Source: Athripsodes cinereus | Lineage: Eukaryota > Arthropoda > Insecta > Trichoptera > Leptoceridae | DNA length: 64,000 nt | Direction: 5' to 3' | Assembly (NCBI GenBank): GCA_947579605.1 | Contig: OX388321.1 | Coordinates: forward strand, 24,109,614 to 24,173,613 | Shown: piece after piece, positions 51,896 to 60,860 of the stretch | Layout of the letters: each line of letters begins with the position of its first letter | Position numbering within the stretch: the first letter of the stretch is position 1 | Notes under the pieces: generated by a model | Told to the model about the DNA's origin: nothing | The model's database searches: none | What the model saw: the letters and a program-made list of their open reading frames with translations, nothing else | Program-made: the position numbers and the translations under genes

Positions 51896-52365
51896 GGGGA
51901 AGAATTATGTTTGTATGCTTAAGGGATATAAAATTACACAATGACAAAGGTAAAGTCTTAGATTGGGGTCAAGGGCTGCAGAAGTAAGTGGGTCAAATGA
52001 TAAGTAGAAAATAGACGGTGATAGATAGAAAATAGAAAGGGTAAGTTAGTTATGTATCGAAATAGAAGAAGGGGGATGATAGGGACAATGTTATAGAGAC
52101 ACTAGTTGTAATTATGTAGGTCACGACACCCTTATGTCTATGAAATGGGGTAGTTGCAACTTGCAGGGATTAGGTAAATGTCTTATTATGTAGATACATA
52201 GCATTCACAAAACATTAATTGTGTCAGTTGGTTGTTAGTTATTGAAGCAGGAAGGAAGACAAAACAAACAGCTGAGTAGTAATAGGATAGCTTTAATTAT
52301 TAATTCAAAGGGGAAATGTTTACAAATTGTATTAACTATGAACAATTTGAGTATAATATAAATTG
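51896..52365. other. Purine-rich unassigned sequence
   Basis: 51950-52130 has many AGA and GGG runs (GATAGATAGAAAATAGAAAG) without a frame or a repeat match. Confidence 0.3.
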
Positions 52366-52369
52366 TAGT

Positions 52370-52625
52370 AGATTGTAGTCTCTCTTCCTACCCCTTCCTG
52401 CCCAACAGGGTAAACACTTCCAAATTCGCAGAGAGGAGCTTCAGCGTTGCGGGGCCAACTGCCTGGAACCGATTACCAACGGATTTAAGACAAAACCAAC
52501 TTACTGCCATATTTAGGAGTAGGTAAGCTGAAAACACTGCTTTTTAAGAAAAGTCACGGCCCCTTGAGATGGTCACGGATCATTAAACGGCGCCAATTAC
52601 AAATTGTCTTTATTATTATTATAAA
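52370..52625 (+). mobile_element. CR1/Jockey-like LINE C-terminus
   Basis: The frame RVNTSKFAERSFSVAGPTAW continues NRLPTDLRQNQLTAIF. A small shift precedes KLKTLLF-like sequence and a stop. ATTAAACGGCGCCAATTACA and (TTA)n follow. SFSVxGPxxWNxLPxxLR is diagnostic of the group. Confidence 0.85.
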
Positions 52626-53020
52626 AGAAAGCGACGTATGCTTTCTTGTTTAAAATACAACTATAAATAATTATATAGCATGCTCTTACATTACATATAA
52701 TAATGTATGTAATGAGATTCATACAAAACTAACATGTATCTCCATGTTTGTACAAATGTTGCTTGTTTTTAGTAATGAAGCATACTGTATACCTATCATC
52801 AACATTATAATGTAGTACCTACATATTTGTACCTGCATTGTTTGCAGATACGTCATTGTGTACTTACTGTCAACTAGGTTGTACAATTAATTACACATAA
52901 TATAATGAATTCTGCAATGATAAAAACAAAGTGCGCAGAATTTTTAATTTTGAACTACGCGCATTCGTCATCAATTACAACAAAATGGTTTATTAATAAT
53001 AATGGATTGTCCTGAATAGG
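52626..53020. other. AT-rich sequence, no recognised element
   Basis: I see nothing I can assign in this stretch. Confidence 0.3.
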
Positions 53021-53021
53021 C

Positions 53022-53098
53022 ATTTAATTCTTTTCCATAAGTTTTTAAGTGTCCTTCAAGAAACAGGTATTCCTAAAATATCACTACTAGGCTCAACA
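53022..53098 (-). mobile_element. TSR repeat, 5' fragment
   Basis: TTCTTTTCCATAAGTTTTTA, AGTGTCCTTCAAGAAACAGG and TATTCCTAAAATATCAC match the start of the family. Confidence 0.6.
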
Positions 53099-53274
53099 TT
53101 TTAATGCGCCCTTAGGTGCCCTGGTATCCTGATCTTACCATTCGTTTGGTTAAATTTGTTTTTATATCCTACTTTTTCACAACTTTTTTACACCAAAATG
53201 ATAGAGACAGGTAGAGTTATCCTCACTGACATTTAACGTAGTCTATAGCTAAAAAATAGACTGAATACATTAAA

Positions 53275-53395
53275 TAGGAGAACATGTATGAGAAGTTGTT
53301 TGAATGTTGTGGAAGATTATCTCATGTAAGTGACACTTAATCCTTTCTGCCTACCCTGCAAGTGTAACAGTGTGATAGCATGATGTATGTTTACA
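53275..53395 (+). mobile_element. LINE family A 3' end, diverged
   Basis: GAACATGTATGAGAAGTTGT, GAATGTTGTGGAAG and TCCTTTCTGCCTACCCTGCA correspond to RACMRNWMNVEE and LSAYP. The tail has drifted. Confidence 0.65.
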
Positions 53396-53569
53396 TTGTA
53401 TTATTTATACATTTGTCTCTATCTGCTTCGTTATTTATTTATTTACCCAGTCTGTGCATTCCTATAAGATGAATAATGTATCAGGAGAACATATTGCAAT
53501 GTGGGTATATTATTACATTTCATGCTGATATCAAATGATAATAATATATCATTGTTATCAGTAGCGTGT

Positions 53570-53700
53570 CTTCCATACAAGCCAAAAGTCCGAGCCTTGT
53601 CTGAGGTTTTCGAGCTTAAAAATGAGCTCCTGAGAAGTCCTCCTGATAATGGCAAGCAGAAGCTTTCTCAAAATATAAGTATATGCGGTAGTACACTGTA
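53570..53700 (+). other. Region around a degraded hammerhead motif
   Basis: 53632-53671 aligns with the ribozyme at 58698-58735: TCCTCCTGATAATGGCAAGC, AGAAGC, then a disrupted stem II and AAAA. The upstream 53580-53630 encodes VFELKNELLRS in one frame, reminiscent of transposase tails but too short to call. Confidence 0.4.
53632..53671 (+). ncRNA. Degraded hammerhead ribozyme relative
   Basis: The core reads CTGATAA in place of CTGATGA (G8 to A without the matching C3 change). The 3' side of stem II is CTTTC rather than CTTGCC, and GAAA is replaced by CAAAA. The loop AGAAGC matches the 58.7-kb copy. It should be inactive and marks an older insertion. Confidence 0.4.
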
Positions 53701-53701
53701 G

Positions 53702-54180
53702 TGCGGAAAAATAATAAAACCATTAACTGGGTTTATATTTATGATCACAATGTGTTGTATGCACTGGCTCTGGCTCACTAATGTTAGGGTAACGTTGAAC
53801 GTTATTTTATTTTTATTTATTTTATTTGAATAAAATATACCACTGCCAGCTTGACAGTTGAAGTAAACAGTTATCAGCTCTTGGATGGTTGACCATTGCA
53901 TATTTTTTCGATAACCTGTTTATACCTATTGATTATTGACGACGGGCCTACCCAGTATGAAAACCTTAAGACACGCCACTGGTTGTTATTAAATCAATAT
54001 TTGTACTATGAATACTATGTTGTATGAATGACGTTGATAAGATAAAACTGAATGCACTTCTCGTACCACTACACAACCGTACTCATAGACAATATTTTGT
54101 TATTCCAGCCATAAAACTTATAGCAGTGAAACACCGCATTACAAACAGAAATTAGCATTGTTATAACTTAATTTATCTGT
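53702..54180. other. AT-rich sequence, no recognised element
   Basis: I see nothing I can assign in this stretch. Confidence 0.3.
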
Positions 54181-54185
54181 CTATC

Positions 54186-54300
54186 TATAAATTCATGACA
54201 TATCCCAAGTGGGGTAGGCAGTGAGAAAGGAACGCCATATAGATCTATCTTTACATACTTCTTTCGCTTCCTATACATTACATTCATACAATTTCTTAAC
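54186..54300 (-). mobile_element. LINE family A 3' end, minus copy
   Basis: CATGACATATCCCAAGTGGG, GTAGGCAGTGAGAAAGGAAC and CATACTTCTTTCGCTTCC. The hairpin CCCAAGTGGGG is preserved. Confidence 0.8.
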
Positions 54301-54632
54301 TTCGATTTCCAGAACACTCGAAAAATTACAGAAAGAGTGTTCTTGTTAAATGTGCACTCAAAATCATAAATGTCAAATCCAAAATTTCCCCGTGGAGTAA
54401 CCCACTATTTTCTGTAAATTTTCGAATGTCCTGTGAAAGACACAGGATGGTGTTCGTGAAAAATCACATGTAAAACAATGAATATCTACAATGAAGCGAT
54501 GAGGCATGCCACCCATCCTGTATGTTTTATTTTTTTAATTGACACAGAAAAGGCAATCTGCATTTTTATTACTTGTACTTAGTCCGCTGGCTTCTCCACT
54601 TGTAACATTGCTGTGATGGTTAGTATAGTAGT
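54300..54632 (-). mobile_element. TSR copies in opposite orientation
   Basis: A + fragment, CCAGAACACTCGAAAAATTA (54309-54345), is followed at 54400 by a minus copy. That copy runs CCACTATTTTCTGTAAATTT, GAATGTCCTGTGAAAGACAC, GCGATGAGGCATGCCACCCA and CCGCTGGCTTCTCCACTTGT to GTGATGGTTAGTATAGTAGT. Confidence 0.75.
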
Positions 54633-54634
54633 AG

Positions 54635-55078
54635 TAAGTAAATTTAAATATAGGTTGAGTAAGTTCATCATAGAACAAAAAAAAGATTTTGAGCTATTTA
54701 TTATTTATAGTAGGTATATGGATCTTCCAATCTGAAATCTTTGATTCTATTACATTAGTCGTTTTAGCGTACGTATTAGCAATATACAAACTTAGTTCCG
54801 CCACTGATGACAAGGTTTAAATCTTTTAAGATAACATTAGTAACTGGGTTGCCTTGAATGCTTGCCTTTCCATAATTCATTATATAAATTATTTTGTACT
54901 AATAAGGCAAATTAATCATTATTGTACCTGCTTATATGCATTTACAAAATGTCTAAGATTATCTGTGTCTATAGGTTCATTGCTTATATAAATAATTGTA
55001 TTAATGCGCCAATCACATGTTATATCAAAGTTTTATATTATATCTATCCTGATTAATATTTTATTAACATCTTCCTGA
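54635..55078. other. AT-rich sequence, no recognised element
   Basis: I see nothing I can assign in this stretch. Confidence 0.3.
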
Positions 55079-55079
55079 A

Positions 55080-55178
55080 TATCATCATCATCCTCTTTCT
55101 CAACGTTTCTCTCGAGAGCACAGGGCAGAAACCAGCCTCCTCCATTCAGAGCGACTCTGCGCCAATTGCGTCACCTCT
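55080..55178 (-). mobile_element. LINE family C 3' end, minus copy
   Basis: ATCATCATCATCCTCTTTCT, CTCGAGAGCACAGGGCAGAA and CATTCAGAGCGACTCTGCGC match 30165-30240. It is truncated after the VTRFAQ-coding segment. Confidence 0.85.
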
Positions 55179-55179
55179 A

Positions 55180-55540
55180 TCTACATTTTATTTTATTTTT
55201 ATTTTATTTATTCGATATAGATCATACAGTTATAACAATAAATATAAACTATTAATTATTTTAATGAGCAAACCAATTAAGATACCTTTCATACCAACGA
55301 TTAAGCATTAATTTGAGGTACCTACTTTATTCAATAAAAAGATACAGGAAGAATTAAAAATGTAAAAAAATGTAAAAAAAGTAAAAGATGTAAAAAAAAC
55401 ACATATAAAAACATACACACCGACATTCCCATTCCTGAATATATCTAGATAATTCACTCGAAGTCGGGTGCTTTGCCTTAAAGCAAGAAAGAAAGAAGAA
55501 GAATATATCTAGGATCAATTTTAGTGAACTAATAAATATT
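55180..55540. other. AT-rich sequence, no recognised element
   Basis: I see nothing I can assign in this stretch. Confidence 0.3.
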
Positions 55541-55544
55541 TAAA

Positions 55545-55880
55545 TTTTTTCTGTAAGTTTTCGAATATTCTGTAAATGGCAAGTATTCGTAAAACATCAC
55601 TTAGGTACGCTTAAGATATTTTATTTATTCCAACAATCGCCATATTTTTTTAATGTCTTACATTGATTACACGGAGAGAACGGCTTTCATACATATATAA
55701 ATGTGTGAATTGTCTATGCATGTTATGTTATTTCAAATTCAGCGATGAGGTTTTGCCACCCATTCTGAATGTCTTCTTTATTGTTGGCACGGAGAAGACA
55801 GCTTGCAAATTTATTACATGCAGCTGGTATGCTGGCTACCCCATTTGTGAGATATTGTGTCGTGATTGTATAGTATATTT
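55545..55880 (-). mobile_element. TSR repeat, minus, with internal insertion or divergence
   Basis: TTTTTCTGTAAGTTTTCGAA at 55545 begins the family. The middle, 55620-55730, is unlike other copies. It resumes at TTCAGCGATGAGGTTTTGCC (55740), then GGCACGGAGAAGACAGC, GCTGGCTACCCCATTTGTGA and CGTGATTGTATAGTAT. Confidence 0.75.
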
Positions 55881-55894
55881 ATTTGGACAAATTC

Positions 55895-55940
55895 TTAAGC
55901 GCCTTTTACTAATAACATTACTTCAAGGGCGCCATATTGT
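55895..55940 (-). mobile_element. LINE 3' tail fragment (AAACGGCG family)
   Basis: GACAAATTCTTAAGCGCCTT and ACTTCAAGGGCGCCATATTG resemble 25655-25705. Confidence 0.5.
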
Positions 55941-56435
55941 CTTTTCTGTTATTTCATGCAGTTGGTCTTCTATTTAGCCTACTTATGGAAGATTCCGTGA
56001 ACGTATAGACATATATGTATTATTGACATTAATTCTAATAAAAACAATCTTAATCATTAAGTATAAAGTACAAACTATATTTTACACTAAACGTAAAGTG
56101 AGTTAAAGATTATCATAATAATGATGTTGATAGAGTTGTAATACGTTTATCTTGTAATCACATAGACATAATTATTAAGAGCACATAGCATTATAATTGT
56201 TTTATTATTACAACAACTATATCGTTAAATTTATAAAATATAATAACAGATATCGACAGCGTAATTATAATTTGTCTTGAATCGCAATACTCAATGAATG
56301 AACTTATTAAAACTCATAGAATCCATTAAAAAGTCATCAAAGTTTGCTATTAAAACACGAGTAGTATTTTTTATTCTTATTATTTATTGTGTTAGTGCAC
56401 TAGAACCTACGTTGTAAAATTCCACGATTTCATAA
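55941..56435. other. AT-rich sequence, no recognised element
   Basis: I see nothing I can assign in this stretch. Confidence 0.3.
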
Positions 56436-56534
56436 ATTGAAACAAGCTTTTTCTTCTACTTAGCATTAAGGGTTGCACCCTCCCTCACGCATAGATGTTA
56501 CAGGAATGTCAGTTCCCATATCATCCATATTATT
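56436..56534 (+). mobile_element. Foldback end joined to hAT-derived fragment
   Basis: AAATTGAAACAAGCTTTTTC and TTCTACTTA form a foldback end. CATTAAGGGTTGCACCCTCC and CATAGATGTTACAGGAATGT follow, the fragment also seen at 18050 and inverted at 16537. Confidence 0.6.
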
Positions 56535-56573
56535 AATTTTATTTTCACTGAATGAGTAAAACTCCATTATTAA

Positions 56574-56803
56574 ATTAAAAATTTATAAGTTAAAAATACT
56601 TAGAGTTTTAAATTTGTTTAATTGATTGTTACTCGTGTTTCGGGTTACAGGCCCATATTCATACGAGTATGAATATTCATACTCGTATGAATATGGGGCC
56701 CATATTCATTCGTATGAATATGGGCCTGTAACCCGAAACACGTGTAACTATCAATTAAACAAATTTAAAACTCTAAAGTATTTTTGACTTACAAATTTTT
56801 AAT
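56574..56803. repeat. 230-bp near-perfect palindrome
   Basis: The left arm ATTAAAAATTTATAAGTTAA...TTGTTACTCGTGTTTCGGGT is mirrored by ACCCGAAACACGTGTAACTA...GACTTACAAATTTTTAAT. Arms are about 75-100 bp with few mismatches. The centre, 56651-56724, holds further inverted units built on CCCATATTCATACGA. ATCCATATTATT occurs on both sides (56523-56534 and 56802-56813), a possible 12-bp target duplication. Confidence 0.92.
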
Positions 56804-56804
56804 C

Positions 56805-56960
56805 CATATTATTCATGCCTATTCTTTATAAGGAAGGGCTCACCTCGAAAACATTCTCCCTTAAATTAAAAACAACCGTTAATGTCCTCCAAATCCATAC
56901 CTTCTTCTACTATAGAGTAAAAAAAAATACGAGAGACACGTCTTTCTTAGGCAGAAACCA
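56805..56960. other. Unassigned sequence ending in foldback sequence
   Basis: TTCTTCTACTATAGAGTAAA and ACGAGAGACACGTCTTTCTT at 56902-56950 are a diverged foldback copy. It abuts a LINE family C fragment. Confidence 0.5.
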
Positions 56961-57073
56961 GCCACCTCCATTCAAAGCATCTCTGCGCGAATTAAGTCAC
57001 CTCTTTCCACAACATTCTTAGCGCTTAGATGTAGTTGTCATGGGAACGATGTATTGTGATAGAGAATTCTGGG
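56961..57073 (-). mobile_element. LINE family C, part interrupted by a hAT element
   Basis: GGCAGAAACCAGCCACCTCC, TTCCACAACATTCTTAGCGC and GTATTGTGATAGAGAATTCT match 30215-30310. The match continues at 58461 with CCGTCGGAACCCTTGTG, so 57074-58452 is an insertion. Confidence 0.88.
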
Positions 57074-57294
57074 TAGTGATGTGAGTACAGAAAATTCTCC
57101 GGAGAAATTTCTCCGAGAATTTCTCCTCTGATGGAAGAGAAATTTCTCTTGGGTTTTTTCCATGGGGATTCCCCTATTATTTATTGATTTGGCGGTAACA
57201 CGGCGGGATTCCCCTACAAAATATATGAAAAAATATCCAGTATTGACATCACTACGTGGCAGTTCTTCACAGGCAGTGAATAGAATAGTGCAAG

Positions 57295-57537
57295 ATGGGC
57301 AAGAAGGAATTTATATTTAGATATTTCGTCGAAGAAACGGCAGGAAGCAAGCCACAACAATACAAGTGCAAGTTTTGTGGTGCCAAGTATGTAAAAAATG
57401 TAACAAGACAGGCCAATCATCTTGTAAAAAGTCCAAACAACAATTCTCCTCTGATGGAAGAGAAATTTCTCTCCATAATTTTTCTTAGTGGTATTATGAC
57501 CCTTCTCCCAGAAGACGCAGCCAACCTGATTTTCTAA
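57295..57537 (+). pseudogene. hAT transposase remnant: BED zinc finger joined to C-terminal-like end
   Basis: The ATG at 57295 starts an 80-residue frame. Residues about 5-45, FIFRYFVEETAGSKPQQYKC then KFCGAKYVKNVTRQANHLVK, match the BED finger: an aromatic start, C-x2-C, and H-L. The last ligand is serine where cysteine or histidine is expected. Residues about 49-58 are encoded by a 29-bp copy of the element's own subterminal sequence (57444-57472 equals 57121-57149). The end LLPEDAANLIF resembles the LSPE...LLFL close of hAT transposases. I infer an internal deletion bridged by subterminal sequence. DNA binding by the finger is doubtful. Confidence 0.7.
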
Positions 57538-57847
57538 GTATATTCTTTTTACACATGACCATTTTTTGATATTTATTTTATTTGTTTACATATATTCACG
57601 GCCAAAGCCTTTTACATGTTAAACCCCTGTATACTTACAATACAAGTATACAAAGGTACGATCACTTTAAAAAAAGACACATTTAATGATTACATTTTTT
57701 TTTGAACATTGTAAAAATGATCAATAAAAAATATATTTGCCTCAAAATACACCATAATTAATTGTAGCAATATTGGTGATAAATTGTCTCAACATTAATT
57801 GTACATTGTTATTGATTGATTGAATTAAGTACTGATTTATTATTATT

Positions 57848-58329
57848 CATTATTAATGAAGTCCCCATAAGTCTCAAGAGAAAACTTTACGATTCGTGTG
57901 TCCTGCCAGTGATTACATATGGGCTAGAAACTATGACGCTAACACTTGCGAGCAAACGAAAACTGTGTACAGCGTGCCATGGAGAGGCAAATGCTAGGTA
58001 TCAGCTTGAGAGACAAAATAAGAAATGAAACTATCCGACAAAAGACAAAAGTCGTTGACGTTGTTGATAAAGTCTCCAAGCTGAAATGGCAATGGGCTGG
58101 TCATGTGGTAAGACGAGAGGATGGCAGATGGACTTCCAGAATTCTTGTATGGAGACCATGGGAGGACAAAAGAAGCGTAGGAAGACCCCAAAAAAGATGG
58201 GTTGATGATATTGTCCAGATGATGGGGAAGCAGTGGTATCGTGTTGCTCGAGATAGGAAAATGTGGAAAAGTTTTGAAGAGGCCTATATCCAGCAGTGGA
58301 GAGAAGAAGGCTAGCAGTAAGTAAGTAAG
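57848..58329 (+). mobile_element. LINE family D C-terminus inserted in the hAT element
   Basis: The first frame gives LKRKLYDSCVLPVITYGLET. After a +1 shift near 57950, a clean frame reads QRAMERQMLGISLRDKIRNE, KWQWAGHVVRREDGRWTSRI, GRPQKRWVDDIVQMMGKQWY and FEEAYIQQWREEG, then stop and a (TAAG)n tail. LYDSCVLPVxTYGxET...RAMERxMLGIxLRDKIRNExI...AGHVxR is a widespread RTE-like endonuclease-reverse-transcriptase C-terminus. TTATTATTATT on both sides (57837-57847 and 58330-58340) is a plausible 11-bp duplication, but it is low-complexity. Confidence 0.88.
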
Positions 58330-58460
58330 TTATTATTATTATACTGTTAAATAAAAAAAAAATCTCGGAAAATTCTCTACTTCTAGAAATTTACCGAGAA
58401 ATTTTTCGGTAAATTTCTCCAAAAATTATTTCTTGAGAATTCCACAACACTAATTCTGGG

Positions 58461-58560
58461 CCGTCGGAACCCTTGTGAACGAAAAAACAGTGCTATTTTT
58501 ATTGGTTTCTACCCTGTTCTCCCGAGAGATGAGTTGAAGGGTGATATGAAGGTAATGATG
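58461..58560. mobile_element. LINE family C: remainder of the interrupted copy and a second fragment
   Basis: CCGTCGGAACCCTTGTG (58461-58477) continues the minus copy from 57073. At 58505-58560, CTGTTCTCCCGAGAGATGAG and GGTGATATGAAGGTAATGAT resemble the + strand terminus seen at 39365-39410. Confidence 0.65.
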
Positions 58561-58638
58561 AATGACCTATGAAGTGGAAATAGGTTGTTTAATCTATTGT
58601 GAAACAAAACGTTTGTTTCCATTGAAATAATTATTATT

Positions 58639-58795
58639 AATTAAAATGATTTTAAAAACACTGTATAATTTCCAAATTAAATTTATTCACCTTCATCCTC
58701 CTCCTGATGATGCCAAGTAGAAGCCTTGGCGAAAACGTTTGAGGTGAATAAATTTAATTTGGAAATTATACAGTGTTTTTAAAATCATTTTAATT
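58639..58795. repeat. Foldback with perfect 53-bp arms around a hammerhead ribozyme
   Basis: 58639-58691 is the exact reverse complement of 58743-58795 over 53 bp. The 51-bp loop holds the ribozyme core. The arm contains ACAGTGTTTTT at 58770, a block also found beyond the other two ribozymes. Perfect arms indicate recent origin or gene conversion. Confidence 0.96.
58698..58745 (+). ncRNA. Hammerhead ribozyme motif, canonical core
   Basis: Stem I 5' CCTC (58700-58703) pairs with GAGG (58741-58744). The core CTGATGA is at 58704-58710. After one unpaired T, stem II GCCAAG (58712-58717) pairs with CTTGGC (58725-58730) around a 7-nt loop. GAAA is at 58731-58734. Stem III is the palindrome AACGTT (58734-58739), cleavage nucleotide T at 58740. 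Beyond a 10-nt bulge, stem I is extended by the foldback arms. A stem III with no loop cannot close well in one strand but can form between two molecules, as in dimeric hammerheads. All invariant positions are present. The extra T beside stem II is atypical. Confidence 0.72.
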
Positions 58796-58799
58796 ATAA

Positions 58800-59925
58800 T
58801 GAATTTCCAAAGTGTTAACACAAAAACATTTGATTTATGAAATAATTATTTTTTATTCCTATAAAATGTGCTATTTTCATGATGTTGATTCACTCTCATC
58901 TCTCACTATTTGGAAAGTCGATAGATCAGTTGCCCGCTTTTTACAAGACTTTTGAATAGCTATACTTACAAAGAGAAGAAAACCTATTTTTGCCAGGGAA
59001 TAAATATGCAACACATTGTCCATTTTTCTTTCGCTCTCTTAACCATTCTATACGTTTATTTAGAAATTCGTATAGATTCTTATTTTACAACAGCTATCAG
59101 TACATTTCCTAGTGGGCGTTTTTTCCTGTTGTTCACTTCGCCCAGCCCTAGACGTGGGTAGAATCGCAGTCATTACTAGAATAGACACCGGATATCATGT
59201 GTAGGTAATATATTGTTTACGTTGTAATTTCACAGTTACTAATAAATCACTCACTGCTACCTGTTTCGTTTTCACGAGATTAAATAATCGATTGCTCAGT
59301 TCCGTAAGGCAAAACTCGAAACTATTGCCTTTTTCCGAGATACTTATGGAGTATTAAAGTGTAAAGACTTTCTCTCTCTTATTTTTGTATTGGTTTTCAC
59401 CCTTGTGGTTGCTCCTAGCTAAAACCTATAAAGAAAATAGTTATCAATCTAGTACAAAAAGAAAAACATATTCACAGTTTAATTAAATGAGCCTTTAGTA
59501 AAACTTAGGATTGGAATAAGTTTTTGTCTTTTAAACCCAGGAGCAAGAAAATGTTTTTTGGTAGTAGAATCTTGTTGTGTACCAGGTCGCGTTAATGATA
59601 TTAGGGTTAATGTTGTTAAGAGGGCATTTTCACTGGTCAATTATAGATTTAATATATTTATTTGTAATATGTACCTACTGAATGACTGTATGTTTTGCTT
59701 GGATAATTAATTTAAAAAAAAATATATATATATAGTTCAGATCTTCCTCAGTCGCACAGAGGAAAATCAATAATAATATGTATTTTATAGAAATGGGATC
59801 TTTTTCAGCAATGTGCTAGTTAGTCTCATTCTGCAGATTGCGGAGGTCTTATCAGCCTTACTTATTCAGACCGACCAAAACCACAAACAAACATGTGCGG
59901 GGAGTCCCCGATTAAGAATAGGTAT
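58800..59925. other. AT-rich sequence, no recognised element
   Basis: I see nothing I can assign in this stretch. Confidence 0.3.
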
Positions 59926-59927
59926 CC

Positions 59928-60128
59928 CACTTTTTTCTGTGAGTTTTTCAGTGTTCTGTAAGAGGCAGGCATTCTTAAAACATTACATATGAGAAATTCA
60001 AACATTCAATTCAACCATGAGGTATGTCACCAATCTTGAATCTCATTTTTATGTGGCACAAAGAGGACAATCTGTATGTTCACTGTCTACCACACTTGTG
60101 GGAGATGCCGTGATGGTATAGGTAATAG
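59928..60128 (-). mobile_element. TSR repeat, minus copy
   Basis: CCCACTTTTTTCTGTGAGTT, GTGTTCTGTAAGAGGCAGGC, CCATGAGGTATGTCACC and CACTTGTGGGAGATGCCGTG lead to ATGGTATAGG. The GCTGGCTAC region is deleted. Confidence 0.75.
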
Positions 60129-60129
60129 T

Positions 60130-60480
60130 TGTTTTACAAGTTTTTCTTTGTGGAATTCGAGCTGTTGCCCTATGTAACTGGGCGACCGTAACATTAATAA
60201 ATTCACTAGAGAAATGACAAGATCATTACGTGTGTAGGTGAAACAATAATATACTTACTTCTAACTAAAACTCTCTTGGTTATGTCAGATCAAAGAAAAG
60301 AATATTGTCACACCATACAGTAGAATCTGAACATTCTGAACACAATGCTAATGAGGGGCTCTTTCTTATTTTATCAAGTCATTTAAATTGTGATGCCTAA
60401 TTTATTTGATAATTTTCATGCATTCATTCTGGATGAGTTGATATTTGCTTTGATGTGTTTTAATTTCATACCTAAAATAC
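60130..60480. other. AT-rich sequence, no recognised element
   Basis: I see nothing I can assign in this stretch. Confidence 0.3.
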
Positions 60481-60481
60481 A

Positions 60482-60606
60482 TTCTTCTTCGCCCTCGCCT
60501 TTATCCCATTTACTTGGGGTCGGCTCTCCTAGTCCTCATCTTCCAAGTTTTCCGGCCCCTGCATCCTCCGCGCGCAACTTTGCCTCCTTCATATCCCTGG
60601 CAATTT
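60482..60606 (-). mobile_element. Dispersed repeat fragment, probably LINE 3' end
   Basis: TTCTTCTTCGCCCTCGCCTT, CCCATTTACTTGGGGTCGGC and TCCTAGTCCTCATCTTCC form a G/C-richer block. From memory similar text occurs widely in arthropod genomes. The minus sense encodes a charged ADPK-like segment. Its family was not determined. Confidence 0.45.
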
Positions 60607-60607
60607 G

Positions 60608-60791
60608 CGAGTTCGTCGGTAGCCTGGAGGTAGAGTCTCGGCCTCGTGAACATGGGGTCGATGGTTCGATACCAGGTGCCGGCAAACTCCCCTTTCACGA
60701 CACAAGCTTTTAGTAGCTTACTGTGAAAGATGTATAAGGTTGTATTTGGGTTTATAACAAACAAAACCCAGATATATCTTTGGGTTTATAA

Positions 60792-60857
<66 letters not shown>
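60608..60857 (+). mobile_element. tRNA-derived SINE with a 65-nt poly(A) run
   Basis: The head GAGTTCGTCGGTAGCCTGGA, B box GGTTCGATACC and full body are present. The terminal hairpin region is partly repeated: GGGTTTATAACAAACAAAAC, then GGGTTTATAACA. A run of 65 A's at 60793-60857 follows. This is the longest tail of any SINE here and suggests a young copy. Confidence 0.93.

Positions 60858-60860
<3 letters not shown>

Larger units (their letters stand above)
57074..58452 (+). mobile_element. hAT element, internally deleted, with 8-bp target duplication
   Basis: ATTCTGGG lies at 57066-57073 and 58453-58460. The ends are TAGTGATGTG and, inverted, TAGTGTTGTG. Subterminal palindromes of the GAGAAATTTCTC type are clustered near both ends. 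The interior keeps a BED zinc-finger segment, a possible transposase C-terminal motif and a later LINE insertion. It cannot encode a complete transposase. Confidence 0.94.
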
